Shown here piece after piece: positions 54,346-63,745 of a DNA stretch of 64,000 nucleotides. The DNA lies in assembly GCA_018402685.1 (NCBI GenBank), contig JAGYIJ010000002.1, positions 186,001-250,000 of the forward strand, in the 5' to 3' direction. Below the pieces are notes generated by a model. The model did no database searches. It saw nothing but the letters and a program-made list of their open reading frames with translations, and was not told the DNA's origin. This stretch comes from Aquiluna sp. (GTDB lineage: Bacteria > Actinomycetota > Actinomycetes > Actinomycetales > Microbacteriaceae). Positions within the stretch are counted from its first letter, which is position 1. Each line of letters starts with the position of its first letter. The position numbers were made by a program, and so were the translations under genes.

Positions 54346-55455
54346 CTAGTCAGAAATTAGGTGTTGGCAAGAGTTGATGACGAACTGCTCGGCAAAGCCA
54401 GTGCCATAGAACCTAACGATGGTTACCGAGCCCGGGGAAAAGTTCGTGCTCCAAAACATGTTTGGAGCCCCCGGAGCACTTAGTGCCGTGATGGTTCTAA
54501 CCGGCATCATGTGTGAAACGAGCACCACCGTCTCTCCAGAGTGCTCGCTTGAGACCTCGGCGATCAGAGGCCTGATGCGTGAAACAAGATCGTCTATCGA
54601 CTCCCCGCCCTCGGGACTAACACTCATAGAGCCTTGCCAACTTCTAACCAGCTCGGGATGGTCAGCGACGATCGTGGTCATCTCTTGGCCATTCCAGCTG
54701 CCAAAGCCAATCTCACGCAATCTCTCATCGGGTTGCAATGTGATTCCAAGTTCCAACCCAATTGTTTGTGCGGTTTGAGAGGTGCGGGTCATTGGTGAGT
54801 GGATAATCGTCGATGCCTTGGGGAGCTTGAAATACTCGAGCAGCTTTGGGATGGCCTCCGCTGCAGCCCTTGCATCTAGCTGCCCCAATTCGCTCAGTTC
54901 CGGGTCGGAGCCATCTCCCCCAGCAATTAGGTCTTTCTCGGTCATCTGGGTGTGACCGTGCCGAACGAGCACCAGAGTCACTGGCTCTTTTGTCTGCCTC
55001 GGGGCTCTAATGCTTCTTGGTTGAATCCCTGATAGCTCAATCTCTGCTGCCGCAAACTCTTCGACCTCGCCATCGAGAGCGAGGTTGGCTAGTTCGTCTG
55101 CTCGAGAGTTTTCTTCTCTTGGGATCCATTCCAGCTTCGCATCGAAGGGTCCAAGTAATCTGCTGGCCTCTGCAACCAACTCGCGCATGTCGGGAGATTT
55201 GACCTTCCAGCGCCCTGCCAACTGTTCGATGACGAGCTTGGAATCCATCCGGACTGTGATTTCCCGATACTCGGTACCGGAGAGGTATCGAAGGGCTGCA
55301 ATCACGCCCTGGTATTCGGCGTAGTTATTGGTCCTGACACCGAGCTTCTCTCCAAACTCAGCGATCACCTCGCCATTGGCATCCACAATGCTCACACCAT
55401 AGGAAGCGGGCCCAGGATTGCCTCTTGAGGCTCCATCACAGTAAATAAAGATCAT
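54346..55455 (-). CDS. Bifunctional RNase HI / histidine phosphatase
   Basis: An actinobacterial fusion of an RNase H type I domain with an acid-phosphatase domain. The RNase H part (about 1-130) has YCDGASRGNPGPASYG, NNYAEYQGVIAAL and the VRMDSKLVIEQL block with catalytic acidic residues; the phosphatase part (about 165-369) has LVLVRHGHTQMTEK, the RTSQTA block and LVSHMMPVRTI with both catalytic His. I start at ATG 55455, overlapping the upstream stop (TAATG); the longer ORF starts inside the neighbour. Homologues degrade RNA in hybrids and some dephosphorylate alpha-ribazole phosphate. Confidence 0.93.
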   Translation of the reverse strand: MIFIYCDGASRGNPGPASYGVSIVDANGEVIAEFGEKLGVRTNNYAEYQGVIAALRYLSGTEYREITVRMDSKLVIEQLAGRWKVKSPDMRELVAEASRLLGPFDAKLEWIPREENSRADELANLALDGEVEEFAAAEIELSGIQPRSIRAPRQTKEPVTLVLVRHGHTQMTEKDLIAGGDGSDPELSELGQLDARAAAEAIPKLLEYFKLPKASTIIHSPMTRTSQTAQTIGLELGITLQPDERLREIGFGSWNGQEMTTIVADHPELVRSWQGSMSVSPEGGESIDDLVSRIRPLIAEVSSEHSGETVVLVSHMMPVRTITALSAPGAPNMFWSTNFSPGSVTIVRFYGTGFAEQFVINSCQHLISD

Positions 55456-56168
55456 TATCGAACCAGTATCGCAGTGCACTCCGGGCAGCGTGCCAGCTCA
55501 TCGCCAGGAACCTTATGCAAATCATTTAGCGCAGTTGAGGTCAGGCTCATGTTGCAAGCCCCGCAGGTTGATTTCAACAGCTTGCCAATTGGCACACCTC
55601 TGAGAGCTCGCTGATCGAAGATCGCAAGCACGTCCTCGGGTGCACTCGCTCGCAATTTGCCAATCTTGTCCTCAAGTTCCAAGATGGCGCCTTCAAGGGA
55701 TGCAAGATCAGATTTGCTGGCTGCCTTTGCGGAATCGAGCTCATTTTCCAAGACTCGCTTGTGCTCCAAGAGCTGCTCCAACTTTGAGGTCTCATCGTCG
55801 ATGGACTCCATCATTTCAAGCTCAATTGTTTCGAGTTCGTCCTTGCGCTTGGTCAGGGTCTCCATCTCGTGCTGAATTCCTTGGATGTCCTTGGGGTTGG
55901 TCGATTGATTGACCAGTGCAAGGTCTTTTTCAATGCGCTTCTCAACTAGCTCGAGATCTCCCGCTACGCGCTTGGTTTCCCGCTCGATGTCCTCAACCTT
56001 GGAACGCTGCGCGGATACTTCTTGCGCGACTGCCAAGATGTCGTCCTGCTTTTGAATCAGGTGTGCGCCACTTGAGAGCACCTCGTGCTCTGACCTGATT
56101 TTTTTGAGCTCGGTCTGCTTATCGAACAGCTCGATCAGAGCTTCCAACTGAACGCTTTCAACCTTCAC
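55455..56168 (-). CDS. Coiled-coil zinc-ribbon protein (CT398/C4-type)
   Basis: A 237-residue protein with a long heptad-like coiled coil (about residues 10-180) followed by a C4 zinc ribbon with CGAC and CPEC (about residues 198-232). The family is conserved next to nif3 and RNase H fusion genes in actinobacteria; its function is unknown, though the structure resembles factors binding RNA polymerase or secretion parts. I start at GTG 56168, which overlaps the nif3 stop as GTGA. Confidence 0.85.
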   Translation of the reverse strand: MKVESVQLEALIELFDKQTELKKIRSEHEVLSSGAHLIQKQDDILAVAQEVSAQRSKVEDIERETKRVAGDLELVEKRIEKDLALVNQSTNPKDIQGIQHEMETLTKRKDELETIELEMMESIDDETSKLEQLLEHKRVLENELDSAKAASKSDLASLEGAILELEDKIGKLRASAPEDVLAIFDQRALRGVPIGKLLKSTCGACNMSLTSTALNDLHKVPGDELARCPECTAILVR

Positions 56169-56974
56169 TGCATCACCGCGAAATCCCATGGGTCGGTTCT
56201 AAGTTCACTCACTTCAAACACCACGTCCGAGTGTCTCTTGGATAGCTCTTTTTGCACCAGAGGCAGCCACATCGATTCAGCTGCCCAGTGACTAATGTCC
56301 ATAAGAGCCAATTGCCTGCCAGTCTGATTGGACTCCATGTAGTCCTGAGCAAGGTGGTGTCTGAGATCCGATGTGATAAACAAGTCCACCTTTGCCCTAA
56401 GTGCTTGCTCCATGAAGCTATCCCCCGCCCCTGGTGCCATTGCGATTGAAGAAATCAATTGCTCTGGGTCGCCGGCAACCTTCAACCCGGCAGCAACGCT
56501 TGGAAGTATCTTTGCCAACCTTGTGCTGAAGGCTATGAGGGTTTCTGGCTTATTCAACTTCGCTACAAACCCGTGACCAGAATCCTTGTCTAGCGGACCC
56601 AAGACGGTTGCATCGATAGCTAAAGCCAGCGCGGTGCCGGTGCCAATCTCTGATTTGTCAGCGTTGGTGTGGGCCGAGAACACCGCGATGTCGTTCTTGA
56701 TAGCCAGACTTGCAATGTTTCCCTTGATAGTTGCGGTGCCAAGTTCATTGACTCCGCGAAGCAACACAGGGTGATGGGCCAGCAACAACTGACAGCCTTT
56801 GTCTATCGCCTCTTGAATAACCGCCGCCGTGACATCGACAGAGAGTAAAACCCTGTTTATTTCTGAGTCCTTAGAGCCAAAGGCAAGACCTGGGTAATCC
56901 CAGTCGTCTTTAGACGAAATTGGCCATAGTTCTTCGAAGGTCTGAGTAAGAACTTCCAGAGAAACCATGGCCAA
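56165..56974 (-). CDS. Nif3-like dinuclear metal centre protein
   Basis: A 269-residue NIF3/YbgI family protein (hexameric ring, two metals per subunit). Metal-binding motifs LLLAHHPVLLRGVNEL (about residue 66) and VFSAHTNADKS are present, and the C-terminal DISHWAAESMW carries the last His and Glu; the family often has GHYxSE at that place. Suggested roles include GTP cyclohydrolase-like activity but none is proven. First gene of the nif3-zinc ribbon-RNase H run. ATG at 56968 is an alternative start. Confidence 0.88.
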   Translation of the reverse strand: MAMVSLEVLTQTFEELWPISSKDDWDYPGLAFGSKDSEINRVLLSVDVTAAVIQEAIDKGCQLLLAHHPVLLRGVNELGTATIKGNIASLAIKNDIAVFSAHTNADKSEIGTGTALALAIDATVLGPLDKDSGHGFVAKLNKPETLIAFSTRLAKILPSVAAGLKVAGDPEQLISSIAMAPGAGDSFMEQALRAKVDLFITSDLRHHLAQDYMESNQTGRQLALMDISHWAAESMWLPLVQKELSKRHSDVVFEVSELRTDPWDFAVMQ

Positions 56975-57019
56975 CCAAATCGTGTCTATGGCGAACGCTA
57001 GGCGTCCGGGGTGTTCGAG

Positions 57020-57092
57020 TGGGCCCTACCGGGCTCGAACCGATGACATCCACGGTGTAAACGTGGCGCTCTACCAACTGAGCTAAAGGCCC
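57020..57092 (-). tRNA. tRNA-Val(TAC)
   Basis: Minus-strand cloverleaf with acceptor GGGCCTT/AGGGCCC, D-arm TAGCTCAGTTGGTAGAGC, anticodon stem CCACG/CGTGG around TTTACAC (anticodon TAC), and T-loop CGGTTCGAGCCCG. CCA is not encoded. Confidence 0.95.
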
Positions 57093-57121
57093 GCCCGAAA
57101 TACTACTACCAAATCGCCTCG

Positions 57122-57580
57122 CTAGAGAAGCTCGAGGGCCTTTTTGTAGGCAGCTAGATCCCTTGGCTCTCCAGGCGAGGTGATGAACCTTGCGACCAGC
57201 GTGCCCTCGGTATCGATCAGGAATGTCCCGCGAGTTCCGTGGCCACGTTCAGGAAGGAAAACTCCGTAGGAATTAGTGACTTCACCGTGAGGCCAAAAGT
57301 CCGCCAGTAACTGGAACTTGTAGCCCTCAGATTCTGCAAATTTGGCCTGAGTGAACTTTGAGTCAACCGAGATACCAATGAGTTCAACACCCGCGGTTTC
57401 GAAGATGGACATGTTGTCCCTCAGCTCACAAAGTTCATCGGTGCAGGTGCCCGAGAATGACAGTGGATAGAAAACTAATGCAACTGGGCTTTTGCCTCGG
57501 TAGCTACTCAGGGTCACCTCTTCACCGTGCTGATTTGTCAGTGTGAAATCTGGTGCGCTCTCTCCAACGGAAATGCTCAT
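57122..57580 (-). CDS. Peroxiredoxin, AhpE type
   Basis: A thiol peroxidase that reduces hydroperoxides. The start ATG 57580 follows AGGAG and gives 152 residues. The catalytic Cys lies in YPLSFSGTCTDELCELRDN (about residue 46), with the conserved Thr/Ser before it (SGTC, where PxxxTxxC is the usual pattern, here PLSFSGTC) and a later Cys in ELC. The C-terminal RGTFLIDTEG block is typical. In mycobacteria AhpE also lies near aceE. Reductant unknown. Confidence 0.9.
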   Translation of the reverse strand: MSISVGESAPDFTLTNQHGEEVTLSSYRGKSPVALVFYPLSFSGTCTDELCELRDNMSIFETAGVELIGISVDSKFTQAKFAESEGYKFQLLADFWPHGEVTNSYGVFLPERGHGTRGTFLIDTEGTLVARFITSPGEPRDLAAYKKALELL

Positions 57581-57697
57581 GTCGGGCTCCTTGTCATTTG
57601 AATTGTCGGTGTTGTCAGAAATATCATCTCTAATCTCAATAGACTTTAGAGGTCCACACAACGGACTCTAGCTAATTAGCCACGAAAAGAGGCTTCG

Positions 57698-60421
57698 GTG
57701 TCATTTAACAACCAGGACCCATTTGTTCCTGCAACCCCAGACCGCGACCCACAAGAAACCGCGGAGTGGATTGAATCGCTAGAGGCGTTAGCCCAGGTTC
57801 ATGGCAGAGGACGCGCTCGCGAGATCATGCAATCGCTGCTTCGGCGATCTAGCGATCTGCAGTTGAATGTTCCACTGGTTCCAACCACCGACTACATCAA
57901 CACGATCTCACCCGAAGATGAACCCAAGTTCCCAGGTGACGAGGCTATTGAGCGCACCTATCGCGCCTGGATGCGCTGGAATGCCGCGATCATGGTGCAT
58001 CGCGCCCAGCGCCCGGAAATCTCCGTTGGCGGCCACATCTCATCATTTGCCTCATCCGCTTCGCTATACGAGGTTGGTTTCAATCACTTTTTCAAAGGCA
58101 ATGACCACCCTCAGGGTGCTGACCAGATATTTATTCAGGGTCACGCCTCCCCCGGTCCCTATGCAAGAGCATTCCTCGAGGGAAGACTCACCCCGGAGGA
58201 CATGGACGGTTTCCGTCAGGAGAAGTCCCGCCCTGGAAGGGGGCTGCCAAGCTACCCACACCCAAGATTGATGCCGGATTTCTGGCAGTTCCCAACCGTG
58301 TCAATGGGATTGGGCCCCATCAACGCAATCTACCAAGCACAGTTCAATCGCTACCTCCAGGGCCGAGGGTTCAAGGACACCTCCGAGCAGCACGTCTGGG
58401 CCTTTTTGGGCGATGGTGAGATGGATGAGGTCGAGAGCCGTGGTGCGTTGCAAATGGCCGCAAACGATGGCCTTGACAACCTAACCTTCGTTGTGAATGC
58501 CAACCTTCAGCGCCTCGATGGACCAGTCCGCGGCAATGGCAAGATCATCCAGGAGCTCGAGAGCTTCTTCCGCGGAGCGGGCTGGAATGTCATCAAGGTG
58601 ATTTGGGGTAGGGAGTGGGATGCCCTGCTATCCAAAGACAATGACGGCGCCCTGGTTGATCTGATGAACAAGACACCAGATGGCGACTACCAGACCTACA
58701 AGGCAGAATCAGGTGGCTTCATCCGAGAGAACTTCTTTGGACGCGACCTGAGAACCCGCCAGATGGTCGAAGGTCTAACGGATGACCAGATCTGGGGTCT
58801 AAAGCGCGGTGGTCACGACTACAACAAGATCTACGCTGCCTACCAGTCGGCTATGAACCACAAGGGCCAGCCAACGGTAATCATTGCAAAGACCATCAAG
58901 GGCTATGGCCTGGGAAAGAGCTTCGAGGGCCGAAACGCTACCCACCAAATGAAGAAACTCACCCTGGACAACCTCAAGGACTTCCGGGATGAGATGAGAG
59001 TGCCAATCACTGACGCACAGCTCGAAGCGGATCCATATCAGCCTCCCTACTACCACCCCGGGCAAGACAACCCCGAGATTCGCTACATGCAGGAGCGCAG
59101 GCGCGAACTCGGTGGCTACCTCCCGGAGCGTCGCAAGGATTTCGTCAGCTTCGCTCTTCCAGAGGACAAGGTCTATGAGGTTGCCAAAAAGGGCAGCGGT
59201 AACCAGGAAATTGCGACCACCATGGCGTTTGTCAGGATGCTCAAGGACCTATTGCGCTCCGAGGAGTTCGGACCAAGAATCCAGCTGATCATCCCGGATG
59301 AAGCCCGCACCTTCGGTATGGATGCCTTCTTCCCAACCGCAAAGATCTACAACCCCTACGGTCAAAAGTACTTATCGGTAGACCGCGAACAGCTGCTGAG
59401 CTACAAAGAGGCCACCAACGGCCAGATCCTTCACACCGGAATCAACGAAGCTGGATCGGTTGCCGCGTTTACTGCATCGGGATCCTCCTATGCCACTCAT
59501 GGACAACCAATCATCCCGTTCTACGTCTTTTACTCGATGTTTGGATTCCAGCGCACCGCCGATGCAATCTGGCTTGCAGGCGATCAAATGGTCCGTGGCT
59601 TCATGATTGGTGCGACTGCAGGTAGAACCACCCTTACAGGCGAGGGACTTCAGCACGCCGATGGCCACTCCCCCGTGATTGCAAGCACCAATCCTGCTGT
59701 TATCAGCTATGACCCCGCCTACGGGTACGAAATAGGCCACATCGTCAAAAGCGGTTTAGAGCGGATGTATGGGGGCAATCACAAAGATCCAAACGTGATG
59801 TACTACATGACCGTCTACAACGAGCCAATGCTGCAACCGGCCGAACCAGATGATGTCGACGTCGAGGGAATCACTAGGGGTATTCACCTGATCTCAAAGA
59901 ACTCAGCACAGGGCCACAAGGCCCAGATCTTGGCCTCTGGCGTTGCAGTCCCCTGGGCCCTTGAGGCCCAGCAACTGCTGCTGGAGTGGGGTGTCTCAGC
60001 AGATGTTTGGTCTGTCACCAGTTGGACCGAGTTGCGCAGAGATGGACTCAGGGCTGATGAACACAGGTTCCTCTACCCAAACGAGGATGCACCAATGCCA
60101 TACATCGCCCAAAAGCTTGCGGATGCAATAGGACCAAAGCTAGGTGTTTCCGACTACATGCACTCCGTTCCCGACATGATCAGACCTTGGGTTCCCGGAA
60201 AGTATGCAACTTTAGGAGCCGATGGCTTTGGTTTCAGTGACACCAGGGCAGCGGCCAGAAGGTTCTTCAAGATCGATGGCCCTTCAATAGCGGTTCGAGT
60301 CTTGGAGCAGCTTGTTGAGAAGGAAAAGATTGCTAGTGAGATCCCGCAGCGGGCAATCGAGAAGTATGACCTTCACAATGTAGCGGCCGGAACCAGTGGA
60401 TCGGCCGGTGGTGACGCCTAA
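57698..60421 (+). CDS. aceE: Pyruvate dehydrogenase E1 component (homodimeric)
   Basis: TPP-dependent decarboxylation of pyruvate, the entry to acetyl-CoA. The 907-residue homodimeric E1 has [21 protein letters not shown], the TPP motif [20 protein letters not shown] (about residue 246), the central pyrimidine-binding region ([23 protein letters not shown], cited in part) and [12 protein letters not shown]. The start is GTG 57698 with AAAAGAGG upstream. It runs into the PucR-type regulator gene with overlap, then into the fatty acid synthesis genes, so the acetyl-CoA supply and its use are co-transcribed. Confidence 0.96.
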   Translation: MSFNNQDPFVPATPDRDPQETAEWIESLEALAQVHGRGRAREIMQSLLRRSSDLQLNVPLVPTTDYINTISPEDEPKFPGDEAIERTYRAWMRWNAAIMVHRAQRPEISVGGHISSFASSASLYEVGFNHFFKGNDHPQGADQIFIQGHASPGPYARAFLEGRLTPEDMDGFRQEKSRPGRGLPSYPHPRLMPDFWQFPTVSMGLGPINAIYQAQFNRYLQGRGFKDTSEQHVWAFLGDGEMDEVESRGALQMAANDGLDNLTFVVNANLQRLDGPVRGNGKIIQELESFFRGAGWNVIKVIWGREWDALLSKDNDGALVDLMNKTPDGDYQTYKAESGGFIRENFFGRDLRTRQMVEGLTDDQIWGLKRGGHDYNKIYAAYQSAMNHKGQPTVIIAKTIKGYGLGKSFEGRNATHQMKKLTLDNLKDFRDEMRVPITDAQLEADPYQPPYYHPGQDNPEIRYMQERRRELGGYLPERRKDFVSFALPEDKVYEVAKKGSGNQEIATTMAFVRMLKDLLRSEEFGPRIQLIIPDEARTFGMDAFFPTAKIYNPYGQKYLSVDREQLLSYKEATNGQILHTGINEAGSVAAFTASGSSYATHGQPIIPFYVFYSMFGFQRTADAIWLAGDQMVRGFMIGATAGRTTLTGEGLQHADGHSPVIASTNPAVISYDPAYGYEIGHIVKSGLERMYGGNHKDPNVMYYMTVYNEPMLQPAEPDDVDVEGITRGIHLISKNSAQGHKAQILASGVAVPWALEAQQLLLEWGVSADVWSVTSWTELRRDGLRADEHRFLYPNEDAPMPYIAQKLADAIGPKLGVSDYMHSVPDMIRPWVPGKYATLGADGFGFSDTRAAARRFFKIDGPSIAVRVLEQLVEKEKIASEIPQRAIEKYDLHNVAAGTSGSAGGDA

Positions 60422-61571
60422 TTCGCTCACCTGGCTAAAGTCGATAGCCGGGGAGTTGGCCACCGCGACACTCACGCGGCTCGACCAAACATTGCCCTGG
60501 TATAAAAACATGCCGCCGGCGAGAAGAGCCGCGGTTGGCTCGGTAGCTCAGAACGGCATCACCAGCTTCATCCGGTGGTATGAGGAGCCGTCCTCGCAGC
60601 CCATGGTCGCAGCTGATGTCTTTGGAAGCGCCCCAAGGGAGCTGCTGAGATCCATCTCTCTGCAAGAAACCCTCCAGGTAATCAGGGTGGTTGTCGAGAT
60701 GGTTGAAGAGCTAGTTGTTAAAGAACATCCAGATCTCCACGAATCCATACTGCGCTACTCAAGAGACATCGCATTTAGTGCCGCAGACGTCTATGCCAAA
60801 GCGGCTGAGGCCAGGGGCCTTTGGGACGCTCGTTTAGAAGCGCTGGTTGTCGACTCGGTAATAAGTGGTGAAAGCTCTCAAGAGATTTCATCGCGCGTTG
60901 CAGCTCTTGGATGGAGATCCGATGGTCAGGTTGCTGTTCTTCTTGGAACCTCACCAAAAGAGCCAGACCCGGATGCAATCCGGAAGATTGCGCGCAAGTC
61001 AAAGTGTGACGTCTTGATTGGCATTCAGGGCCGTCGCCAGGTCGTCGTCATTGGACTAATCGAGACCTCGGCCGATGCCCAGTTGGAGATCACCGAACTT
61101 GCCTTTTTGATTGAAGCTTTATTTGCTGCTGGACCCCTGGTCTTGGGCCCAGTGGTCCCAACGGTCTCTGAGGCCTCTAGGTCTGCAAAGGCAGCCCTAG
61201 CCGCAAACTCAGTAGCTGCCACCACAAGCTTTTCTCACAGGCCAATACTCGCCGACGAACTTCTACCAGAGCGGGCACTGGCTGGAGATGCTCTTGCCAA
61301 GCAAACCCTCCTGCAGAGTCTTTACCACCCCATTGCAGATGCTTCCACAGAGCTGCTAAACACCCTCAAGACCTACCTGGAATGTGGCAGAAGCCTGGAA
61401 GCGACCTCAAAGGTGCTATTTGTTCACGCCAACACGGTGAGATACCGACTCAGGCGAATCCAGGAGATCCTGGGTGAAGACGCAACAAACCCTCGCACCG
61501 CATTTGTCTTGCAGGTTGCGCTGGCGCTAGGCGCGATATCTGATTCTGAAACAGGAGTGAAACGAGATTGA
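60396..61571 (+). CDS. PucR/CdaR-type transcriptional regulator (FasR-like) of the fatty acid operon
   Basis: A 391-residue regulator with a C-terminal PucR-type helix-turn-helix ([30 protein letters not shown], cited in parts: [20 protein letters not shown]) and an N-terminal RsbT-like region. Proteins of this type encoded just before fabD in streptomycetes and mycobacteria activate the fabD-fabH-acpP-fabF operon; this position is kept here. The ORF begins inside aceE; GTG 60396, 60408 or 60411 are all possible starts, the last two having better spacing from a GGATCGG-like site. The stop overlaps fabD. Confidence 0.85.
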   Translation: MDRPVVTPNSLTWLKSIAGELATATLTRLDQTLPWYKNMPPARRAAVGSVAQNGITSFIRWYEEPSSQPMVAADVFGSAPRELLRSISLQETLQVIRVVVEMVEELVVKEHPDLHESILRYSRDIAFSAADVYAKAAEARGLWDARLEALVVDSVISGESSQEISSRVAALGWRSDGQVAVLLGTSPKEPDPDAIRKIARKSKCDVLIGIQGRRQVVVIGLIETSADAQLEITELAFLIEALFAAGPLVLGPVVPTVSEASRSAKAALAANSVAATTSFSHRPILADELLPERALAGDALAKQTLLQSLYHPIADASTELLNTLKTYLECGRSLEATSKVLFVHANTVRYRLRRIQEILGEDATNPRTAFVLQVALALGAISDSETGVKRD

Positions 61572-62461
61572 CCACGATTGTTGTAGCACCCGGACAAGGC
61601 TCCCAAACGGCCGGCTTTTTGACTCCTTGGATCACTGACGTCCCGGGCTTCCGTTCACAACTGGAGGCTTATTCCGAAGTGGTGGATTTGGACCTGATTG
61701 AACTTGGCACTGAGGCCCCCGAGGAAACAATCAAGGACACGGCAATAGCACAACCGTTGATTGTTGCCGCTTCGCTAGCCAGCTACCGCACGATGCCCAA
61801 TTTTGAGATTGATGGTGTGGCAGGTCACTCAGTTGGTGAGTTCACCGCTGCTGCAATAAGCGGAGTGCTGAGCGACCAGGACGCACTGAAGATGGTGAGC
61901 GTAAGGGCGAGGGCAATGGCTCAAGCATCTGCCAAAGCCGCCACCGGTATGGCAGCCATCATTGGCGGGGAGCTAGCCGAGGTCAATGCCAAGCTTGAGC
62001 AACTTTCGTTAGTGGGCGCAAACCACAACGGGGCTGGCCAGTTGGTTGCCGCTGGATTGAAAACAGACATTCAGAAATTGCTAGAGAATCCGCCGGAGAA
62101 ATCGAGGGTCATAGAACTCAAGGTCGCCGGGGCGTTTCACACTCCTTTCATGGATGACGCTCGCCTCGCACTGAAGACCTACACTGAGCAAATTGTGCCC
62201 ACAGATCCCTCCATGAAGCTTTGGAGCAACGAGTCGGGTCAGCTGGTTGAATCGGGTAAAGAATTTCTCAGGCTATTGGTTCATCAGGTTGCAAACCCAG
62301 TGCGCTGGGATCTTGTAATGAGAAACTTCGAGGGGCTGGAAGCGAACGTCGTTGAGCTAGTTCCAGCGGGGGCTTTGTCGGGTTTACTCAAAAGAGCGGT
62401 CCAAGATTGTAGAGCTTTACCACTTCGAACACCCCAAGACTTTGAGAAGGTTGCTGAGTGA
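61568..62461 (+). CDS. fabD: Malonyl-CoA:ACP transacylase
   Basis: Loads malonyl groups onto acyl carrier protein. The 297-residue protein has the PGQGSQ start (VVAPGQGSQTAGFL), the nucleophile Ser in GHSVGEFTAA (about residue 93), the catalytic His in VAGAFHTPFM and the C-terminal ELVPAGALSGLLKR block. TTG start 61568 overlaps the regulator stop; the stop overlaps the fabH start as GTGA, so the operon is tightly coupled. Confidence 0.95.
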   Translation: MTTIVVAPGQGSQTAGFLTPWITDVPGFRSQLEAYSEVVDLDLIELGTEAPEETIKDTAIAQPLIVAASLASYRTMPNFEIDGVAGHSVGEFTAAAISGVLSDQDALKMVSVRARAMAQASAKAATGMAAIIGGELAEVNAKLEQLSLVGANHNGAGQLVAAGLKTDIQKLLENPPEKSRVIELKVAGAFHTPFMDDARLALKTYTEQIVPTDPSMKLWSNESGQLVESGKEFLRLLVHQVANPVRWDLVMRNFEGLEANVVELVPAGALSGLLKRAVQDCRALPLRTPQDFEKVAE

Positions 62462-63456
62462 AACAACTACTACAGAGCGAACCCGTTAGCTTCAGCAAAA
62501 TCTATGCACTGGGAGCCGCCAGGGGTGACATGGTTGTCACCAATGACGATGTAGCGGGCCCCATTGATTCATCTGACGAGTGGATTCGCCAGCGAACCGG
62601 CATCGCCACCCGGAGAAGAGCCACCCAAGACCAGTCTCTGATGGACATGTCCGTCTCGGCATCTAACGAGGCCATCAACAAAGCGGGCATCGACCCTGCC
62701 GAGATTGACGCGGTGATCCTCGCCACAATTTCTTTTCCCTACCAAACCCCCTCGGGAGCGTCGCTTCTAAGTGAATTAGTGGGCGCCAAGGGTGCTGCAA
62801 GCTATGACATCTCGGCTGCTTGCGCTGGATACTGCTATGGCATCGCGCAAGCTGACTCACTGGTGCGATCTGGAACCGCAAAGTATGTCTTGGTGGTTGG
62901 CGCGGAAAAGCTCTCGGATTTTATTGAGCCAACGGACCGCTCAATCTCCTTCTTGCTGGGAGACGGAGCAGGTGCCGCGATTGTTGGACCAAGCGATCAC
63001 CCTGGGATTTCAAAGACAATCTGGGGTGCTGATGGAGCCAACTGGGACAAGGTTGGAATGACTGATTCACTCCTTGATTTCCGAGACGGAAAAGCTGCCT
63101 GGCCAACACTGGTGCAAGAGGGTCAATCTGTCTTCCGCTGGGCGGTTTGGGAAATGGCCAAGGTCGCCAAGGAAGCCCTTGAGGCTTCTGGCCTTCAGGC
63201 AGAGGATCTGTCCGCATTGGTGACCCACCAGGCCAACGAGCGAATTATCGACGAGCTTGCCAAGCAGCTAAAGCTCCCAGAAAACGTTGTTGTTGCGCGG
63301 GACGTTGTTGACACTGGAAACACCTCAGCTGCCTCCATACCGCTTGCTATGCACCGCATTTTGAACGAGGGCTTAGTGAAGCCAGGTGGCTACGCGCTAG
63401 AAATTGGTTTTGGCGCAGGGCTTGCCTATGCCGCTCAAGTTGTAGAACTCCCATAA
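62458..63456 (+). CDS. fabH: 3-oxoacyl-ACP synthase III
   Basis: Condenses acetyl- (or branched acyl-) CoA with malonyl-ACP to start fatty acid chains. The 332-residue thiolase-fold protein has SDEWIRQRTGIATRRRA, the nucleophile Cys in DISAACAGYCYG (about residue 122), His in VTHQANERIID and Asn in VDTGNTSAAS. The usual Phe before the active Cys region and other pocket residues cannot be judged for chain preference from sequence alone. GTG start overlaps the fabD stop. Confidence 0.95.
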   Translation: MKQLLQSEPVSFSKIYALGAARGDMVVTNDDVAGPIDSSDEWIRQRTGIATRRRATQDQSLMDMSVSASNEAINKAGIDPAEIDAVILATISFPYQTPSGASLLSELVGAKGAASYDISAACAGYCYGIAQADSLVRSGTAKYVLVVGAEKLSDFIEPTDRSISFLLGDGAGAAIVGPSDHPGISKTIWGADGANWDKVGMTDSLLDFRDGKAAWPTLVQEGQSVFRWAVWEMAKVAKEALEASGLQAEDLSALVTHQANERIIDELAKQLKLPENVVVARDVVDTGNTSAASIPLAMHRILNEGLVKPGGYALEIGFGAGLAYAAQVVELP

Positions 63457-63493
63457 AATAAACCGACATCCAAGAATCACTTTAGGAGAAAAC

Positions 63494-63742
63494 ATGGCAC
63501 TCACAGAAGCCGAAGTACTAGCAGGACTAGCAGAGCTAGTAAACGACGAGACTGGCATCAGTGCCGACGCTGTCCAAATGGACAAGTCATTCACCGACGA
63601 CCTGGACATCGACTCAATCTCGATGATGACCATCGTCGTAAACGCCGAAGACAAGTTCGGCGTGAAGATCCCGGACGAGGAAGTAAAGAACCTCATCACA
63701 GTGGCTGACGCAGTCAACTTCATTAGCTCCAACCAGGGCTAG
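63494..63742 (+). CDS. acpP: Acyl carrier protein
   Basis: Carries growing fatty acids on 4'-phosphopantetheine. The 82-residue acidic protein has the modification site in DDLDIDSISMMTIV, the Ser being about residue 41. The usual DSL is DSI here, a mild change. AGGAG lies upstream of the ATG (63494), 37 bases after fabH. Followed by fabF. Confidence 0.95.
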   Translation: MALTEAEVLAGLAELVNDETGISADAVQMDKSFTDDLDIDSISMMTIVVNAEDKFGVKIPDEEVKNLITVADAVNFISSNQG

Positions 63743-63745
63743 CCC

